Shown piece by piece: positions 42,686 through 52,478 of a DNA stretch of 61,176 bases. The translations under genes were made by a program, and so were the position numbers. The notes under the pieces were generated by a model. That model worked only from the letters and a program-made list of their open reading frames with translations. It searched no databases and was not told where the DNA came from. The stretch's first letter is position 1. Every line of letters begins with the position of its first letter. Source of the DNA: Alkalihalobacillus trypoxylicola (lineage in GTDB: Bacteria; Bacillota; Bacilli; Bacillales; Bacillaceae_D); contig NZ_LTAO01000005.1 in assembly GCF_001590785.1 (NCBI RefSeq), positions 1 through 61,176 of the forward strand, in the 5' to 3' direction.

Positions 42686-45202
42686 ATGATAGGTTTGTTA
42701 AAAAAAGTGATTGGTGATCCGAGTCAGCGTCAATTAAAAAAGAATGAAAAAATAGCAGATGAAATCGATGCGCTCGCAGAAGATATAAAAAAACTAAGCG
42801 ATGAACAGTTAAAAGCCCAAACAGAGAGCTTTAAAAATCGATATCAGCAAGGTGAAAAGCTAGACAAGCTATTGCCTGAGGCTTTTGCGGTTGCTCGTGA
42901 AGCGGCGGGAAGAGTAGTAGGAGAGTATCCTTACCGTGTTCAAGTACTAGGTGCCATAGCTCTTCATCAAGGAAATATAGCCGAAATGAAAACGGGTGAA
43001 GGTAAAACTTTAGTGGGTACACTTGCTGTCTACTTAAATGCTCTTGCAGGTAAGGGAGTACACATTGTAACGGTTAATAATTACTTAGCTAGCCGTGATA
43101 TGGAGAATTACGGAAGAGTCTTTGATTTTTTAGGCTTAACGGTAGGTCTTAATGAGAATGGACTATCAAAAGAAGAAAAACAAAAGGCTTATCAAGCAGA
43201 TATTACTTATAGCACGAACAATGAGCTAGGATTTGATTATTTACGAGATAACATGGTTCTTTATAAAGAGCAAAAAGTCCAAAGACCACTATATTTTGCT
43301 TTAATTGATGAAGTGGATTCTATTCTGATTGATGAAGCACGTACACCTCTTATCATTTCAGGCTCCGTTGAACGCTCGACACAGCTCTATCAACAAGCCA
43401 ATTCCTTTGTAAGAGTTTTAAAAAATGAAGAAGATTATACGTATGATGAGAAAACAAAAAATGTTCAATTGACAGAAGAAGGGGTAAACAAAGCGGAGCG
43501 TGCTTTCGGAATTGAAAACCTTTATGATCAAAAGCATGTTCAATTAAATCATCACCTTTCACAAGCATTAAAAGCTCATGTGGTCATGCATCGTGATGCC
43601 GACTATGTTGTCGAAGAGGGAGAAGTTGTCATCGTTGACCAATTTACTGGTCGTTTGATGAAAGGTCGTCGTTATAGTGATGGATTACATCAAGCCATTG
43701 AAGCGAAAGAAGGAATGGAAATTCAAAGAGAAAGCATGACCCTTGCTTCGATTACCTTCCAAAACTATTTTAGAATGTATGGAAAACTAGCTGGTATGAC
43801 TGGGACAGCTAAAACAGAAGAAGAAGAATTTCGCAATATTTATGGAATGGATGTTATGGTCATTCCAACAAATAAACCAATCGCAAGAGACGATAAGGCT
43901 GATTTAATTTACAAAACAATGGAATCTAAATTTAAAGCTGTTGTTAATGAGATTGACGAGCTTTATAAAAAGGGTCAACCCGTTTTAGTCGGTACCGTAA
44001 GTGTAGAAACCTCAGAATTAGTATCAAAGCTTTTGAATAAACGAAAAATACCTCACCATGTATTAAATGCAAAAAATCATGAACGCGAGGCAGAGATTAT
44101 TGAGAAAGCAGGCCATAAAGGCTCCGTAACGATCGCTACTAATATGGCGGGCCGTGGAACGGATATTAAATTAGGGGACGGTATCCTAGACTTAGGTGGC
44201 TTACATGTACTTGGTACAGAAAGACATGAAAGTAGACGAATAGACAACCAGCTAAGAGGTCGTTCTGGTCGACAAGGAGATCCAGGTTCATCTCAATTTT
44301 ATTTATCCATGGAAGATGAACTCATGCGTCGTTTCGGATCGGATAATATGCGCTCTATGATGGAAAGACTTGGTATGGATGAAGACCAACCGATAGAAAG
44401 TAAGATGGTTTCGAAAGCAGTGGAAACGGCTCAAAAAAGAGTAGAAGGAAATAACTTTGATGCTCGTAAGCAAATATTGCAATATGATGATGTTATGCGT
44501 GAGCAGCGTGAGATTATTTATAAACAACGTGATGAGGTTCTTGAATCTGAAAACTTAAGGAAAATTGTAGAAAGCATGATTAAATCGGTCGTCGAGACGA
44601 ATGTAAGGCTGCAAACTCCTGAAAGTGAAGTGCCAGAGGATTGGGACTTACAAGCGATTGTTAATTATATGACAGCTAACTTATTAAAAGAAGATGACTT
44701 AACGGAGAAGGAAATTAAGGGCTTAGACTCTGAGGAAATTGCCGAGCTTATTTACGATAAAGTCATTGAAAATTATAATGAAAAAGAAGAACAATTTACG
44801 CCAGAGCACATGCGTGAATTTGAAAAAGTGATTATGCTTCGTACTGTTGACCGAAAGTGGATGAATCATATTGATCAAATGGATCAATTACGTCAAGGAA
44901 TTCATTTGCGAGCATATGGGCAAAATGATCCGCTAAGAGAATATCGCTTTGAGGGCTTCGAAATGTTTGAGCAAATGATTGCTTCTATAGAGGAAGAAGT
45001 AGCCATGTATATTATGAAAGCTCAAGTTCAGCAAAATCTAGAGCGACAAAAAGTTGCAGAAGGTAAAGCTGTACAGCAAACAGACGGAAAAGAACAAAAA
45101 AAACGTCGACCAGTTCGAAAAAGTGTAACGGTTGGTCGTAATGACCCCTGTCCTTGTGGTAGTGGAAAAAAATACAAAAACTGTCATGGCGGAAACGAAT
45201 AA
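42686..45202 (+). CDS. secA: Protein translocase ATPase SecA
   Basis: An 838-aa preprotein translocase motor working with SecYEG. NBD1 shows Walker [12 protein letters not shown] and motif [22 protein letters not shown]. The preprotein-crosslinking domain and NBD2 follow ([34 protein letters not shown]). The C-terminal SEC-C zinc motif is [17 protein letters not shown]. Length agrees with Bacillus SecA (841). AGAGGAAG precedes ATG 42686. Confidence 0.98.
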   Translation: MIGLLKKVIGDPSQRQLKKNEKIADEIDALAEDIKKLSDEQLKAQTESFKNRYQQGEKLDKLLPEAFAVAREAAGRVVGEYPYRVQVLGAIALHQGNIAEMKTGEGKTLVGTLAVYLNALAGKGVHIVTVNNYLASRDMENYGRVFDFLGLTVGLNENGLSKEEKQKAYQADITYSTNNELGFDYLRDNMVLYKEQKVQRPLYFALIDEVDSILIDEARTPLIISGSVERSTQLYQQANSFVRVLKNEEDYTYDEKTKNVQLTEEGVNKAERAFGIENLYDQKHVQLNHHLSQALKAHVVMHRDADYVVEEGEVVIVDQFTGRLMKGRRYSDGLHQAIEAKEGMEIQRESMTLASITFQNYFRMYGKLAGMTGTAKTEEEEFRNIYGMDVMVIPTNKPIARDDKADLIYKTMESKFKAVVNEIDELYKKGQPVLVGTVSVETSELVSKLLNKRKIPHHVLNAKNHEREAEIIEKAGHKGSVTIATNMAGRGTDIKLGDGILDLGGLHVLGTERHESRRIDNQLRGRSGRQGDPGSSQFYLSMEDELMRRFGSDNMRSMMERLGMDEDQPIESKMVSKAVETAQKRVEGNNFDARKQILQYDDVMREQREIIYKQRDEVLESENLRKIVESMIKSVVETNVRLQTPESEVPEDWDLQAIVNYMTANLLKEDDLTEKEIKGLDSEEIAELIYDKVIENYNEKEEQFTPEHMREFEKVIMLRTVDRKWMNHIDQMDQLRQGIHLRAYGQNDPLREYRFEGFEMFEQMIASIEEEVAMYIMKAQVQQNLERQKVAEGKAVQQTDGKEQKKRRPVRKSVTVGRNDPCPCGSGKKYKNCHGGNE

Positions 45203-45232
45203 ATCATAAAAGTTAAAAACAACGATTTAAGA

Positions 45233-45259
45233 TTCCCCTCACCTATTTGTTGAGGGGAA
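45233..45259 (+). terminator. Weak terminator-like hairpin secA-prfB
   Basis: TTCCCCTCA (45233-45241) pairs perfectly with TGAGGGGAA (45251-45259), but the following sequence CATTATTT is only a weak T-tract. Partial termination or transcript processing is possible, with read-through to prfB. Confidence 0.5.
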
Positions 45260-45281
45260 CATTATTTAATGAGGTGAAGGA

Positions 45282-46386
45282 ATGGAATTAGTAGAGGTAA
45301 AACAAGAATTAGGAATGATTTCAAAAAGATTAAATGATTTTAGGGGGTCTCTTTGACTTAGAAGTTAAGCAAGAGAGAATGGCTGAGCTAGACGAACTTA
45401 TGACAGACCCTGATTTTTGGAATGATCAAGAAAAAGCTCAAACAGTTATTAACGAATCTAATGCGCTAAAGGATCAAGTTAACACGTTTTTGAAGTTAAA
45501 GGATAGCTTTGAGGATTTAGAGGTTTCCTATGAGCTTGTTAAAGAGGAAGATGATCAAGAATTAGCAGAAGAGTTATTTTCAGGAGTGAAAGAGCTAGTA
45601 GAAGCCATGAACGAATTTGAATTACAGCTCCTTTTAAGCGAACCATATGATAAAAATAATGCAATTTTAGAGCTACATCCTGGAGCAGGAGGAACTGAGT
45701 CACAAGATTGGGCTTCCATGTTGTTAAGAATGTATACCCGCTGGGCTGAAGCAAAAGGGTTTAAGGTTGAAACGATGGATTATTTACCTGGTGATGAGGC
45801 TGGGGTGAAAAGTGTAACGCTTCTCATAAAAGGACATAATGCTTATGGTTATTTAAAAGCGGAAAAAGGAGTTCATCGACTGGTAAGAATTTCTCCTTTT
45901 GATTCTTCTGGACGTCGTCATACTTCCTTTGTATCCTGTGAAATTATGCCCGAATTAGATGACAATGTTGAAATTGATATCTCACCTGAGGATTTAAAAA
46001 TTGATACGTACCGAGCAAGTGGTGCTGGAGGTCAGCATATTAATACAACAGATTCAGCTGTAAGGATTACACATTTGCCAACTAATACAGTTGTTACATG
46101 TCAAAGCGAAAGATCTCAAATTAAAAACCGTGAACAAGCGATGAAAATGATGAAAGCCAAACTTTATCAACTAAAATTAGAGGAACAGCAAAAACAACTT
46201 GATGAAATAAGAGGGGAACAGAAGGAAATTGGTTGGGGAAGCCAAATCCGTTCCTATGTATTTCATCCGTATAGCTTAGTAAAAGATCACCGCACTAATT
46301 TTGAAATAGGTAATACAAATGGTGTGATGGATGGAGATTTAGATGGCTTTATTGATGCCTATCTTCGTTCAACGATTAAAGTATAA
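45282..46386 (+). CDS. prfB: Peptide chain release factor 2 (programmed +1 frameshift)
   Basis: RF2 recognises UAA and UGA stops. It is encoded in two frames. Codons 1-24 run from ATG 45282 to CTT 45351-45353, then an in-frame TGA (45354-45356). A +1 shift resumes at GAC 45355, so the product is join(45282..45353,45355..46386), 367 aa. The shift signal is AGGGGGTCTCTTTGAC with an internal Shine-Dalgarno-like AGGGGG, the autoregulated arrangement known for RF2. The GGQ peptidyl-hydrolysis motif is in [15 protein letters not shown]. Without the shift only a 24-residue peptide results. Confidence 0.96.
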
Positions 46387-46395
46387 GAACTCATT

Positions 46396-46440
46396 TAAAA
46401 CTCCTTTTTCCTGCATCTCGCAGAAAAGAGGAGTTTTTTG
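46396..46440 (+). terminator. Intrinsic terminator after prfB
   Basis: AAAACTCCTTTT and AAAAGAGGAGTTTT form a stem with a bulge, followed by TT. The next 180 nt before the yitT-family gene hold no supported gene; a 62-codon ORF at 46438-46626 starts within the terminator and is not accepted. Confidence 0.82.
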
Positions 46441-46622
46441 TTATGGAAAATGGTCATGCTCCAAATAAGCTGTCTCAACATTCATTCATCCATACTTAGT
46501 CCCTTTACTACGTTAATGGGCTCTTATTTACAGCATTTATATTCGAGTGCTATACTACGCAAGGATTGTATAGATTTAAGCATACTAGAAAGTAGCAACA
46601 ATTGGACAAGGGGGTATAATAA

Positions 46623-47501
46623 GTGAGAAATAAACATAGAAATCATCGTATTAGAGGGAAAAAATGGGATTTTATATATACATATGCTCATATTTTAACC
46701 GGTTCAGCAATTGTAGCCATATCATTTAATTTATTTTTGCTTCCGAACAAAATAGCGTCAGGCGGAGTAAGTGGTTTTAGTACTATAATAAAGCATGTTT
46801 TTGGGTTTGAGCCAGCTTTTACACAATGGTCGTTAAATATCCCACTATTTATTATGGGGATTTTATTGTTAGGTGGATTAAAATACGGAATTAAAACATT
46901 AGTTGGTACCTTATTTTTACCATTTGTCGTTCTAATCACAAGTGGATGGTCTTCGGGAGTAGCAGATCCACTATTAGGAGCAATTTTTGGTGGTATTGGT
47001 GTTGGGCTAGGTTTAGGAATAGTATTTAGAGCAAATGCTAGTACTGGAGGAACTGATTTAGCCGCACAAATCGTTCAGAAATATACCGGAATTAGTATTG
47101 GAGCGGCTGTTTTTATAATGGATGGCTTAATTGTCATCGCTTCTGCTTTTACTTTTGGACTAGAATTAGCCCTTTATGCATTAATATCTTTATTTGTTAC
47201 AGGAAAAACGATTGATATTGTCCAAATGGGGGTAGGATATGCAAAGGTAGCTTTAATTATCTCAGAGCATCAAGACCAAGTGAAAGATGGAATTTTACTT
47301 GAAGTCGATAGAGGTGTGACAAAGCTAAACGGCTACGGAGGATATACGAATGAGAAGAGAGATGTCCTTATGTGCGTCGTGAATCAGGGTGAAGTCACAA
47401 AATTGAAACAAATAGTGAAATCCATTGATCCAAAGGCTTTTGTTGTGGTTACTAATGCAACAGAAGTTCTTGGTGAAGGTTTTAAAGGAAGTAACTCTTG
47501 A
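46623..47501 (+). CDS. YitT family membrane protein (DUF2179 domain)
   Basis: A 292-aa integral membrane protein. Several hydrophobic segments cover residues 20-205 (ALSGSAIVAI-like ILTGSAIVAISFNLFLLPNK, ASGGVSGFSTIIKHVFG). A cytoplasmic DUF2179 domain follows (VDRGVTKLNGYGGYTNEKRD, VVTNATEVLGEGF). YitT-family proteins are of unknown function. GTG 46623 has AAGGGGG 8 nt upstream. It occupies the same prfB-cccB position as in many Bacillus genomes. Confidence 0.9.
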   Translation: MRNKHRNHRIRGKKWDFIYTYAHILTGSAIVAISFNLFLLPNKIASGGVSGFSTIIKHVFGFEPAFTQWSLNIPLFIMGILLLGGLKYGIKTLVGTLFLPFVVLITSGWSSGVADPLLGAIFGGIGVGLGLGIVFRANASTGGTDLAAQIVQKYTGISIGAAVFIMDGLIVIASAFTFGLELALYALISLFVTGKTIDIVQMGVGYAKVALIISEHQDQVKDGILLEVDRGVTKLNGYGGYTNEKRDVLMCVVNQGEVTKLKQIVKSIDPKAFVVVTNATEVLGEGFKGSNS

Positions 47502-47557
47502 GTAATTTAGGCTATACTAATGATGTAAGATTTTTAACAGGAAAGGAGGGAAAACAG

Positions 47558-47932
47558 ATGAAAAAATACTTATTAGCATTAGGCTTATTAGTTTCTCTTA
47601 CAGCCTGTGGTGGTGGAGATTCAGGTCCTGGGGAAGATCCAGTAGATGAAGCTCCTGTAGACGAAACACCAGCTGAAGAAGAAAATGATGCTGGTGAAGA
47701 AGCATCAGGAACAGTTGATGTAACGGCAGCAGAAGCTTCTTATGAGCAAAGCTGTATTGGCTGTCATGGTGGTGATTTAGCAGGTGGAGCAGGTCCAGCC
47801 CTTACAAATAATGGTTTATCTAGTGATGAAATTTATACCATTATTAAAGAGGGTAAAGGAGGAATGCCCGCTTTTCCTAATATTCCAGATGATGAGGCTG
47901 AAAACTTAGCATTATGGATTTCTGAGCAATAA
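47558..47932 (+). CDS. cccB: Cytochrome c-551 lipoprotein CccB
   Basis: A 124-aa membrane-anchored cytochrome c. The lipobox LTAC places the lipid-modified Cys17. An acidic linker (25-50) rich in Asp, Glu and Pro follows. Haem attachment is C66-I-G-C69-H70 and the likely axial ligand is Met103 in GGMPAFP. It carries electrons on the outer face to the terminal oxidase. The frame is open to 47498, but AAAGGAGGG lies just before ATG 47558 and only this start gives a signal peptide. Confidence 0.94.
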   Translation: MKKYLLALGLLVSLTACGGGDSGPGEDPVDEAPVDETPAEEENDAGEEASGTVDVTAAEASYEQSCIGCHGGDLAGGAGPALTNNGLSSDEIYTIIKEGKGGMPAFPNIPDDEAENLALWISEQ

Positions 47933-47937
47933 ATATG

Positions 47938-47991
47938 AAAAGGCTGTCCCAACTAGTCATAAAAATGACTTGAGGATGACAGCCTTTTTTT
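47938..47991 (+). terminator. Intrinsic terminator after cccB
   Basis: AAAAGGCTGTC pairs with GACAGCCTTTT; an inner AGTCAT/ATGACT stem is also present; T-tract follows. Array B starts about 75 nt downstream. Confidence 0.92.
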
Positions 47992-48064
47992 AATTTTAGA
48001 TAGAAGAAAGGAAAGCCTCTTTGCTCATTAAAATCAGTTTGGCTGAAATGCAGGAGGTGCGTTA

Positions 48065-48640
48065 ACCGGAGTCTAAAAGGAAGAGTTCTATTGGAAGGGA
48101 AAGAGCGCAAATCCATCAGAAAGGTCAAAAGGAGAAGGTCAATTGGAAGGAAAAGTAAGCAAAGTCAGAAGAAGGGTCAAAAAGGTGAGCTCTATTGGAA
48201 GGAAAAGCAGCAGCATCAGAAGAACGGTCAAAAGGAAGAACTCTATTGGAAGGAAAAGAGAACCGTACCAAGAAAACGGTCAAAAGGAGAAGCGCTATTC
48301 ACCCGAAAAGTAAGCCTCATCAGAAGAACGGTCAAAAGGAGAAGCGCTATTCACCCGAAAGGAGAGCCGCGTCAGAAGAACGGTCAAAAGGAAGCAATCT
48401 ATTCACCCAAAAAGAGAGCTGCGTCAGAAGAACGGTCAAAAGGAGAAGCGCTATTCACCCGAAAAGAGAGCCGTATCAGAAGAACGGTCAAAAGGAAGCA
48501 ATCTATTCACCCGAAAAGAGAGCCGCATCAGAAGAACGGTCAAAAAGGTGAGCTCTATTGGAAGGAAAAGCAGCAGCATCAGAAGAACGGTCAAAAGGGA
48601 GCAATCTATTCACCACGAAAACGGTCAAATAGGAAAGCTT
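48065..48640 (+). repeat. 52-nt tandem repeat array B (about 11 units)
   Basis: CTATT anchors fall at 48089, 48141, 48193, 48244, 48296, 48349, 48400, 48452, 48504, 48556 and 48607: period 52 +/- 1. The unit consensus begins CTATTCACCCGAAAAG, continues with AGAGCCGCATCAGAAGAA, then CGGTCAAAAGGAGAAGCG. Two unit types (ending GAAGCG or GAAGCAAT) alternate, giving a ~104-nt super-repeat. A 61-nt segment at 48175-48235 recurs identically at 48538-48598. No stop trinucleotide occurs in the consensus, so three + frames are open and overlapping artefact ORFs (48091-48654, 48195-48551, 48548-48748) appear. Same family as array A, but better conserved. Confidence 0.93.
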
Positions 48641-49129
48641 CGAATAGTCAATAAAATAACTCCAAGCAGAGAAATCCTCAATAGTTGCTTCCCGTTCTTG
48701 GGTGACAATAAAAACCTCTCTTTAATAGGTGTAAATACCTACATATGAGTATTTTCTCCTGATTATTACATTTTAAAGACATCCTATATGAATAGACTGA
48801 ATTTTTGTATAACCTTTGAGGATTTGCTTTGCTTATAGAGGACAGTTAATTCGACAAGATTCTACATTTTTTGTAAACGGTCACTATTTACAATAATAAC
48901 GATGAACGCGTTTGCAATGTCTAGTTTGAAATGAAATTGTAATAAAAATCCTAACTCATGAGTTTTTATTTAATGTTATAATGAAAAAGCAATGTGACAA
49001 ATGAACTCAAAAAGGTTGTGATTTCTACAATTTTTTCATGTTTATACATAGAATAAATCCAACTACAACAAGGCGTTCACAGTCGTTTGAGATTGTCTTG
49101 CAAAAAAGAGAGCGCAAGGAAGTGATAAA
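48641..49129 (+). other. Intergenic region upstream of ftsE with extended -10 promoter
   Basis: 489 nt without an accepted gene. TGTTATAAT at 48974-48982 is an extended -10 (TGn before TATAAT) for ftsEX; no matching -35 is seen, which is acceptable for this promoter class. An ATTTTTTG...-rich stretch and the word TTTGTAAACGG lie before it. No repeats besides the array tail. Confidence 0.5.
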
Positions 49130-49822
49130 ATGACCATGATTGAAATGAAAGATGTATGGAAAGCATATCCAAATAATGTAAAAGCAATTAATGGGATTAA
49201 TTTCCAAGTGGATAAAGGTGAATTTGTATATATAGTTGGGCCTAGTGGAGCTGGGAAATCGACTTTTATAAAATTAATATATAGAGAAGAAAAGCCTTCA
49301 AAAGGTGAGATTTTTGTCGATAACACAAATATTGCAAAAATCAAGGAGAGACATGTCCCGTTTTTAAGAAGAAGAATTGGTGTAGTTTTCCAAGACTTCA
49401 GACTTTTGCAGCAATTAAATGTTTATGAAAACATTGCTTATGCACTAGAAGTTATTGAAGAAGAACGAGATGTTATTAAAAGAAAAGTTATGGATGTTTT
49501 AGATATTGTGCAATTAAAGAACAAGGCGAGAGCTTTTCCATCAGAGCTATCAGGTGGAGAGCAACAAAGGGTCGCGATTGCAAGAGCGATTGTTAACCAG
49601 CCTGAAGTGCTTATTGCCGATGAGCCTACAGGGAATCTAGACCCAGAGACAGCTTGGGAAATAATGGACGTACTTGATGAAATTAATCATAGAGGAACGA
49701 CAATCTTAATGGCCACACATAATAAAGATATTGTAAACACTATTAAAAAGCGTGTAATTGCGATTGAATCTGGCCGAATTGTTCGTGATGAAGTCAGGGG
49801 GAATTACGGATATGAAACTTAG
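49130..49822 (+). CDS. ftsE: Cell division ABC ATPase FtsE
   Basis: A 230-aa ABC ATPase: MTMIEMKDVWKAYPN, Walker A VGPSGAGKSTFIK, Q-loop VVFQDFRLL, signature LSGGEQQRVAIARA, Walker B EVLIADEPTGNLD and H-loop MATHNKDIV. With FtsX it gates peptidoglycan hydrolase activity at the cell surface rather than transporting a substrate. CAAGGAAG precedes ATG 49130. It overlaps ftsX by 11 nt. Confidence 0.97.
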   Translation: MTMIEMKDVWKAYPNNVKAINGINFQVDKGEFVYIVGPSGAGKSTFIKLIYREEKPSKGEIFVDNTNIAKIKERHVPFLRRRIGVVFQDFRLLQQLNVYENIAYALEVIEEERDVIKRKVMDVLDIVQLKNKARAFPSELSGGEQQRVAIARAIVNQPEVLIADEPTGNLDPETAWEIMDVLDEINHRGTTILMATHNKDIVNTIKKRVIAIESGRIVRDEVRGNYGYET

Positions 49823-50705
49823 AACCCTAGGTCGGCATTTTAAAGAAGGAACGAAAAACCTTGGTCGTAATGGCTGGATGACGTTTGCTTCTATTAGTGC
49901 CGTTACGATTATGTTGTTTGTAGTAGGAGTATTCCTATTACTCATTCTTAACATTAATCATTTGGCTACTGCAGTTGAAGATGATGTAGAAATTAGAGTT
50001 TATATTGATTTGACGGCCGATGATGATCAGCAGGAAGTGCTGAGAGAGGAAATCGAAGGTCTGCCAAATGTGAATTCTGTTACTTTTGTTGACAAAGATC
50101 AAGGATTAAATCAGTTAATTGATAGCTTAGAAGATAGAGGAGAGGTGTTTGAATCTATAAGAGAGGAAAACCCTTTAAATGACGTTTTTGTTGTACAAGC
50201 CTCAAATCCTCAATTAACAGAGCAAGTTGCCAATGAAATTAGCGAATTTAATTATATTGACCAGATAAGATATGGTCAGGATTTTGTAGAAAGACTTTTT
50301 GCTGTTACCAATTTGGCAAGAGTAGTGGGAGTCGTCTTGGTAATTGGAATGATGTTTACGGCTATGTTCTTAATTTCAAATACAATTAAACTAACAATAG
50401 TAGCTAGAAAACGAGAAATTAAAATAATGAAATTAGTTGGAGCAACAAATGGATTTATAAGATGGCCATTCTTTGTTGAAGGACTTTTCCTAGGGATTAT
50501 TGGTTCTTTAATACCTGTTACAGCGATAGGGTTCGGTTATCACTATTTTATTTCGAATTACGGGGATCGTTTTGAGAACAATTTCTTCTCCCTATTACCG
50601 GTATTCCCATTTGTATGGCAAATAGGTTTGTTACTTTTAGGAATTGGCGCGTTAGTAGGTGTATGGGGAAGTGTAATGTCAGTTAGAAAATTTTTAAGAG
50701 TTTAA
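49812..50705 (+). CDS. ftsX: Cell division membrane protein FtsX
   Basis: A 297-aa four-TM protein: MKLRTLGRHFKEGTKNLGRN (cytoplasmic), first TM ISAVTIMLFVVGVFLLLIL, a large extracellular loop (residues 45-170), then three TMs with the ABC3 permease core FLISNTIKLTIVARKREIKI and MKLVGATNGFIRWPF. The loop binds the extracellular hydrolase. ATG 49812 lies behind AGGGGGA inside ftsE; an in-frame extension to 49758 overlaps ftsE and is not used. Confidence 0.96.
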   Translation: MKLRTLGRHFKEGTKNLGRNGWMTFASISAVTIMLFVVGVFLLLILNINHLATAVEDDVEIRVYIDLTADDDQQEVLREEIEGLPNVNSVTFVDKDQGLNQLIDSLEDRGEVFESIREENPLNDVFVVQASNPQLTEQVANEISEFNYIDQIRYGQDFVERLFAVTNLARVVGVVLVIGMMFTAMFLISNTIKLTIVARKREIKIMKLVGATNGFIRWPFFVEGLFLGIIGSLIPVTAIGFGYHYFISNYGDRFENNFFSLLPVFPFVWQIGLLLLGIGALVGVWGSVMSVRKFLRV

Positions 50706-50763
50706 GTCGAGCGGACTCGGTAAAACAACCAAAACAGGCAAATCCAAAGGGAGGAACGGTTGA

Positions 50764-52167
50764 ATGAAAAGAAAGCTTATGTATATGACGGCTGCTACGG
50801 TAGTAGCTGTCTCCGCATTAGCGGCGTCGCAAACGACAGCTTATGCTAATGAAGAATTAAAGCAAAAGATTTCAGATGTTGAGTCGCAAAGAACGGACAT
50901 GCAGGATGATGTAAAAGGTAAAGAAGAAGAATTAGAGCATTTAGAAATTGAAATGGTTGGACTTAATGTGGAAATTAATCAAATCGATGAGAGCCTCAGT
51001 GAAACAAGTGAGAAAATAAAAACGAAAGAAGCTGAAATTGCTGAAGTTGAAGATGAGATTAATACATTAAGAGAAGAAATAAAAATTTTAGAAGAGCGTA
51101 TTGCAGAGCGAGATGAATTACTAAAAAGTAGAGCGGTTTCCATGTATCAATCTGGAGACGTTAATTACTTAGAAGTTATTTTGGAAGCTAGAGATTTTGG
51201 TGACTTATTAGATCGATTAACGGCTTTTACAGTTATAGCTCAGCAAGACCACAATATCTTAGAAGCTCATATGGCTGACCAACTAGCTCTTGAAGATTCT
51301 AAGGCAAAGGTAGAAGAAAATCTAGTAACCTTGCAAGGGCATTTAGAAGAATTTGAGAGTTTGAAGGCAGAGCTTGATAGTCAAAGAGCAGTAAAAGACG
51401 AATTATTAGCACAAGTAGAAGAAGAACATGACCATGTACATAATTATATTCTAGAAAAAGAAGAAGAGGAACAAATATTAAAAGCTCAAGAAGCTGCACT
51501 TAAACAGCAGCTAGCTGAATATGAAGCAGAACAGGCGCGATTAGCAGAAGAAGCCCGAAAAGCAGAGGAAGCTCGTAAAGCTGAAGAAGCAAGAAAAGCA
51601 GAAGCAGCTCAAAAAGCAAAGGAAAGTGAAACGAAAGTCCAAACTTCTGGTTCATCATCTAATAACAGCTCTGCTAGTCAATCAGGTGGAAGTAATAACA
51701 CCCCTAGTCAGTCAACGTCAGTGCAAGCTCCAGCCTCTAATGCTATTTTTGTAAGACCAGCTCAAGGAGCTATCTCTTCTCATTATGGCTATCGTGGTTC
51801 TTTTGGACCGAATAATGAGTTTGGTGGAAGTATGCACCATGGTATTGACTTTAGACGAAGTGGTACAGGCTATGACCCAATTTTTGCAGCAGATGCGGGA
51901 CAGGTTATTACCGCAACATGGTCTGATAGCTATGGAAACTATATTATTATTAGTCACATTGTCGATGGACAACAAATCTCGACCTTGTATGCTCATTTAG
52001 ATAGAATGGATGTAAGTGTTGGAGATAAGGTTTCTCGTGGACAAACGATTGGATTAATGGGTAATACGGGAAGATCGACAGGACCTCATCTACATTTTGA
52101 AGTTCATGTGGGTGGATGGAATAACAATAAAACCAACTCTGTTAACCCTATTAATTATATTCCATAA
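50764..52167 (+). CDS. Secreted coiled-coil M23 murein hydrolase (FtsEX partner)
   Basis: A 467-aa exported protein. The signal peptide is residues 1-28 (AATVVAVSALAASQTTAYA). A long coiled coil covers 30-255 (two CwlO/PcsB/EnvC-like arms with YLEVILEARDFGDLLDRL). It is followed by an Ala/Glu/Lys linker with AEEARKAEEARKAEEARKAE near 262-290 and a Ser/Asn/Gln-rich spacer. The LytM/M23 endopeptidase domain follows, with Zn ligands in HHGIDFRR and GPHLHFEVHVGG. It lies 58 nt after ftsX, so it is very likely the FtsEX-controlled hydrolase. In B. subtilis that partner is CwlO, whose catalytic domain is NlpC/P60, so here the catalytic class differs. Confidence 0.92.
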   Translation: MKRKLMYMTAATVVAVSALAASQTTAYANEELKQKISDVESQRTDMQDDVKGKEEELEHLEIEMVGLNVEINQIDESLSETSEKIKTKEAEIAEVEDEINTLREEIKILEERIAERDELLKSRAVSMYQSGDVNYLEVILEARDFGDLLDRLTAFTVIAQQDHNILEAHMADQLALEDSKAKVEENLVTLQGHLEEFESLKAELDSQRAVKDELLAQVEEEHDHVHNYILEKEEEEQILKAQEAALKQQLAEYEAEQARLAEEARKAEEARKAEEARKAEAAQKAKESETKVQTSGSSSNNSSASQSGGSNNTPSQSTSVQAPASNAIFVRPAQGAISSHYGYRGSFGPNNEFGGSMHHGIDFRRSGTGYDPIFAADAGQVITATWSDSYGNYIIISHIVDGQQISTLYAHLDRMDVSVGDKVSRGQTIGLMGNTGRSTGPHLHFEVHVGGWNNNKTNSVNPINYIP

Positions 52168-52192
52168 AATTAGTGATATATGATAAAAAATG

Positions 52193-52224
52193 AATCCTCA
52201 CGGCAATCGACGTGGGGATTTTCA
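52193..52224 (+). terminator. Intrinsic terminator after M23 hydrolase
   Basis: AATCCTCACG (52193-52202) pairs with CGTGGGGATT (52211-52220), one G-U, and TTTC follows. The remaining 250 nt before ctpB hold TTGACA at 52374-52379, a good -35, but its -10 partner is poor. No ORF. Confidence 0.7.
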
Positions 52225-52478
52225 ATATATAGAAAATAAGTTGAATATGAAAGATATTTTGATGAAATGCCTTTTTATATTACAAACTTTTAAAATGATT
52301 TCCTATCACTTTGACTTCTGCTTTTGTAATGTCTAAAATGGTGGAAAATACAAAGAACATATTATCGTTAGAGTTGACATATGATAAAATGGAGTCAAAT
52401 ACAGTTTACTATGTGGACAAGTTAAAATATTTACTTTATGGAAGTAAAGAATGTTTAAATTAAACTAGGAGTGGTCAT

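Noticed and set aside
46438-46626. 62-codon ORF after prfB
   Set aside because: It starts in the prfB terminator, has no good ribosome site and overlaps the yitT-family start.
48065-48640. CRISPR array
   Set aside because: Units are contiguous tandem copies with no unique spacers, and no cas genes are in the window.
48091-48748. Overlapping small basic proteins (KGEALFTRKES-like) encoded in array B
   Set aside because: The 52-nt unit lacks stop codons in all + frames and 52 is not divisible by 3, so the same peptides cycle through every frame. No clear ribosome sites; most likely artefact ORFs. The same holds for 3251-3523 and 3489-3692 in array A.
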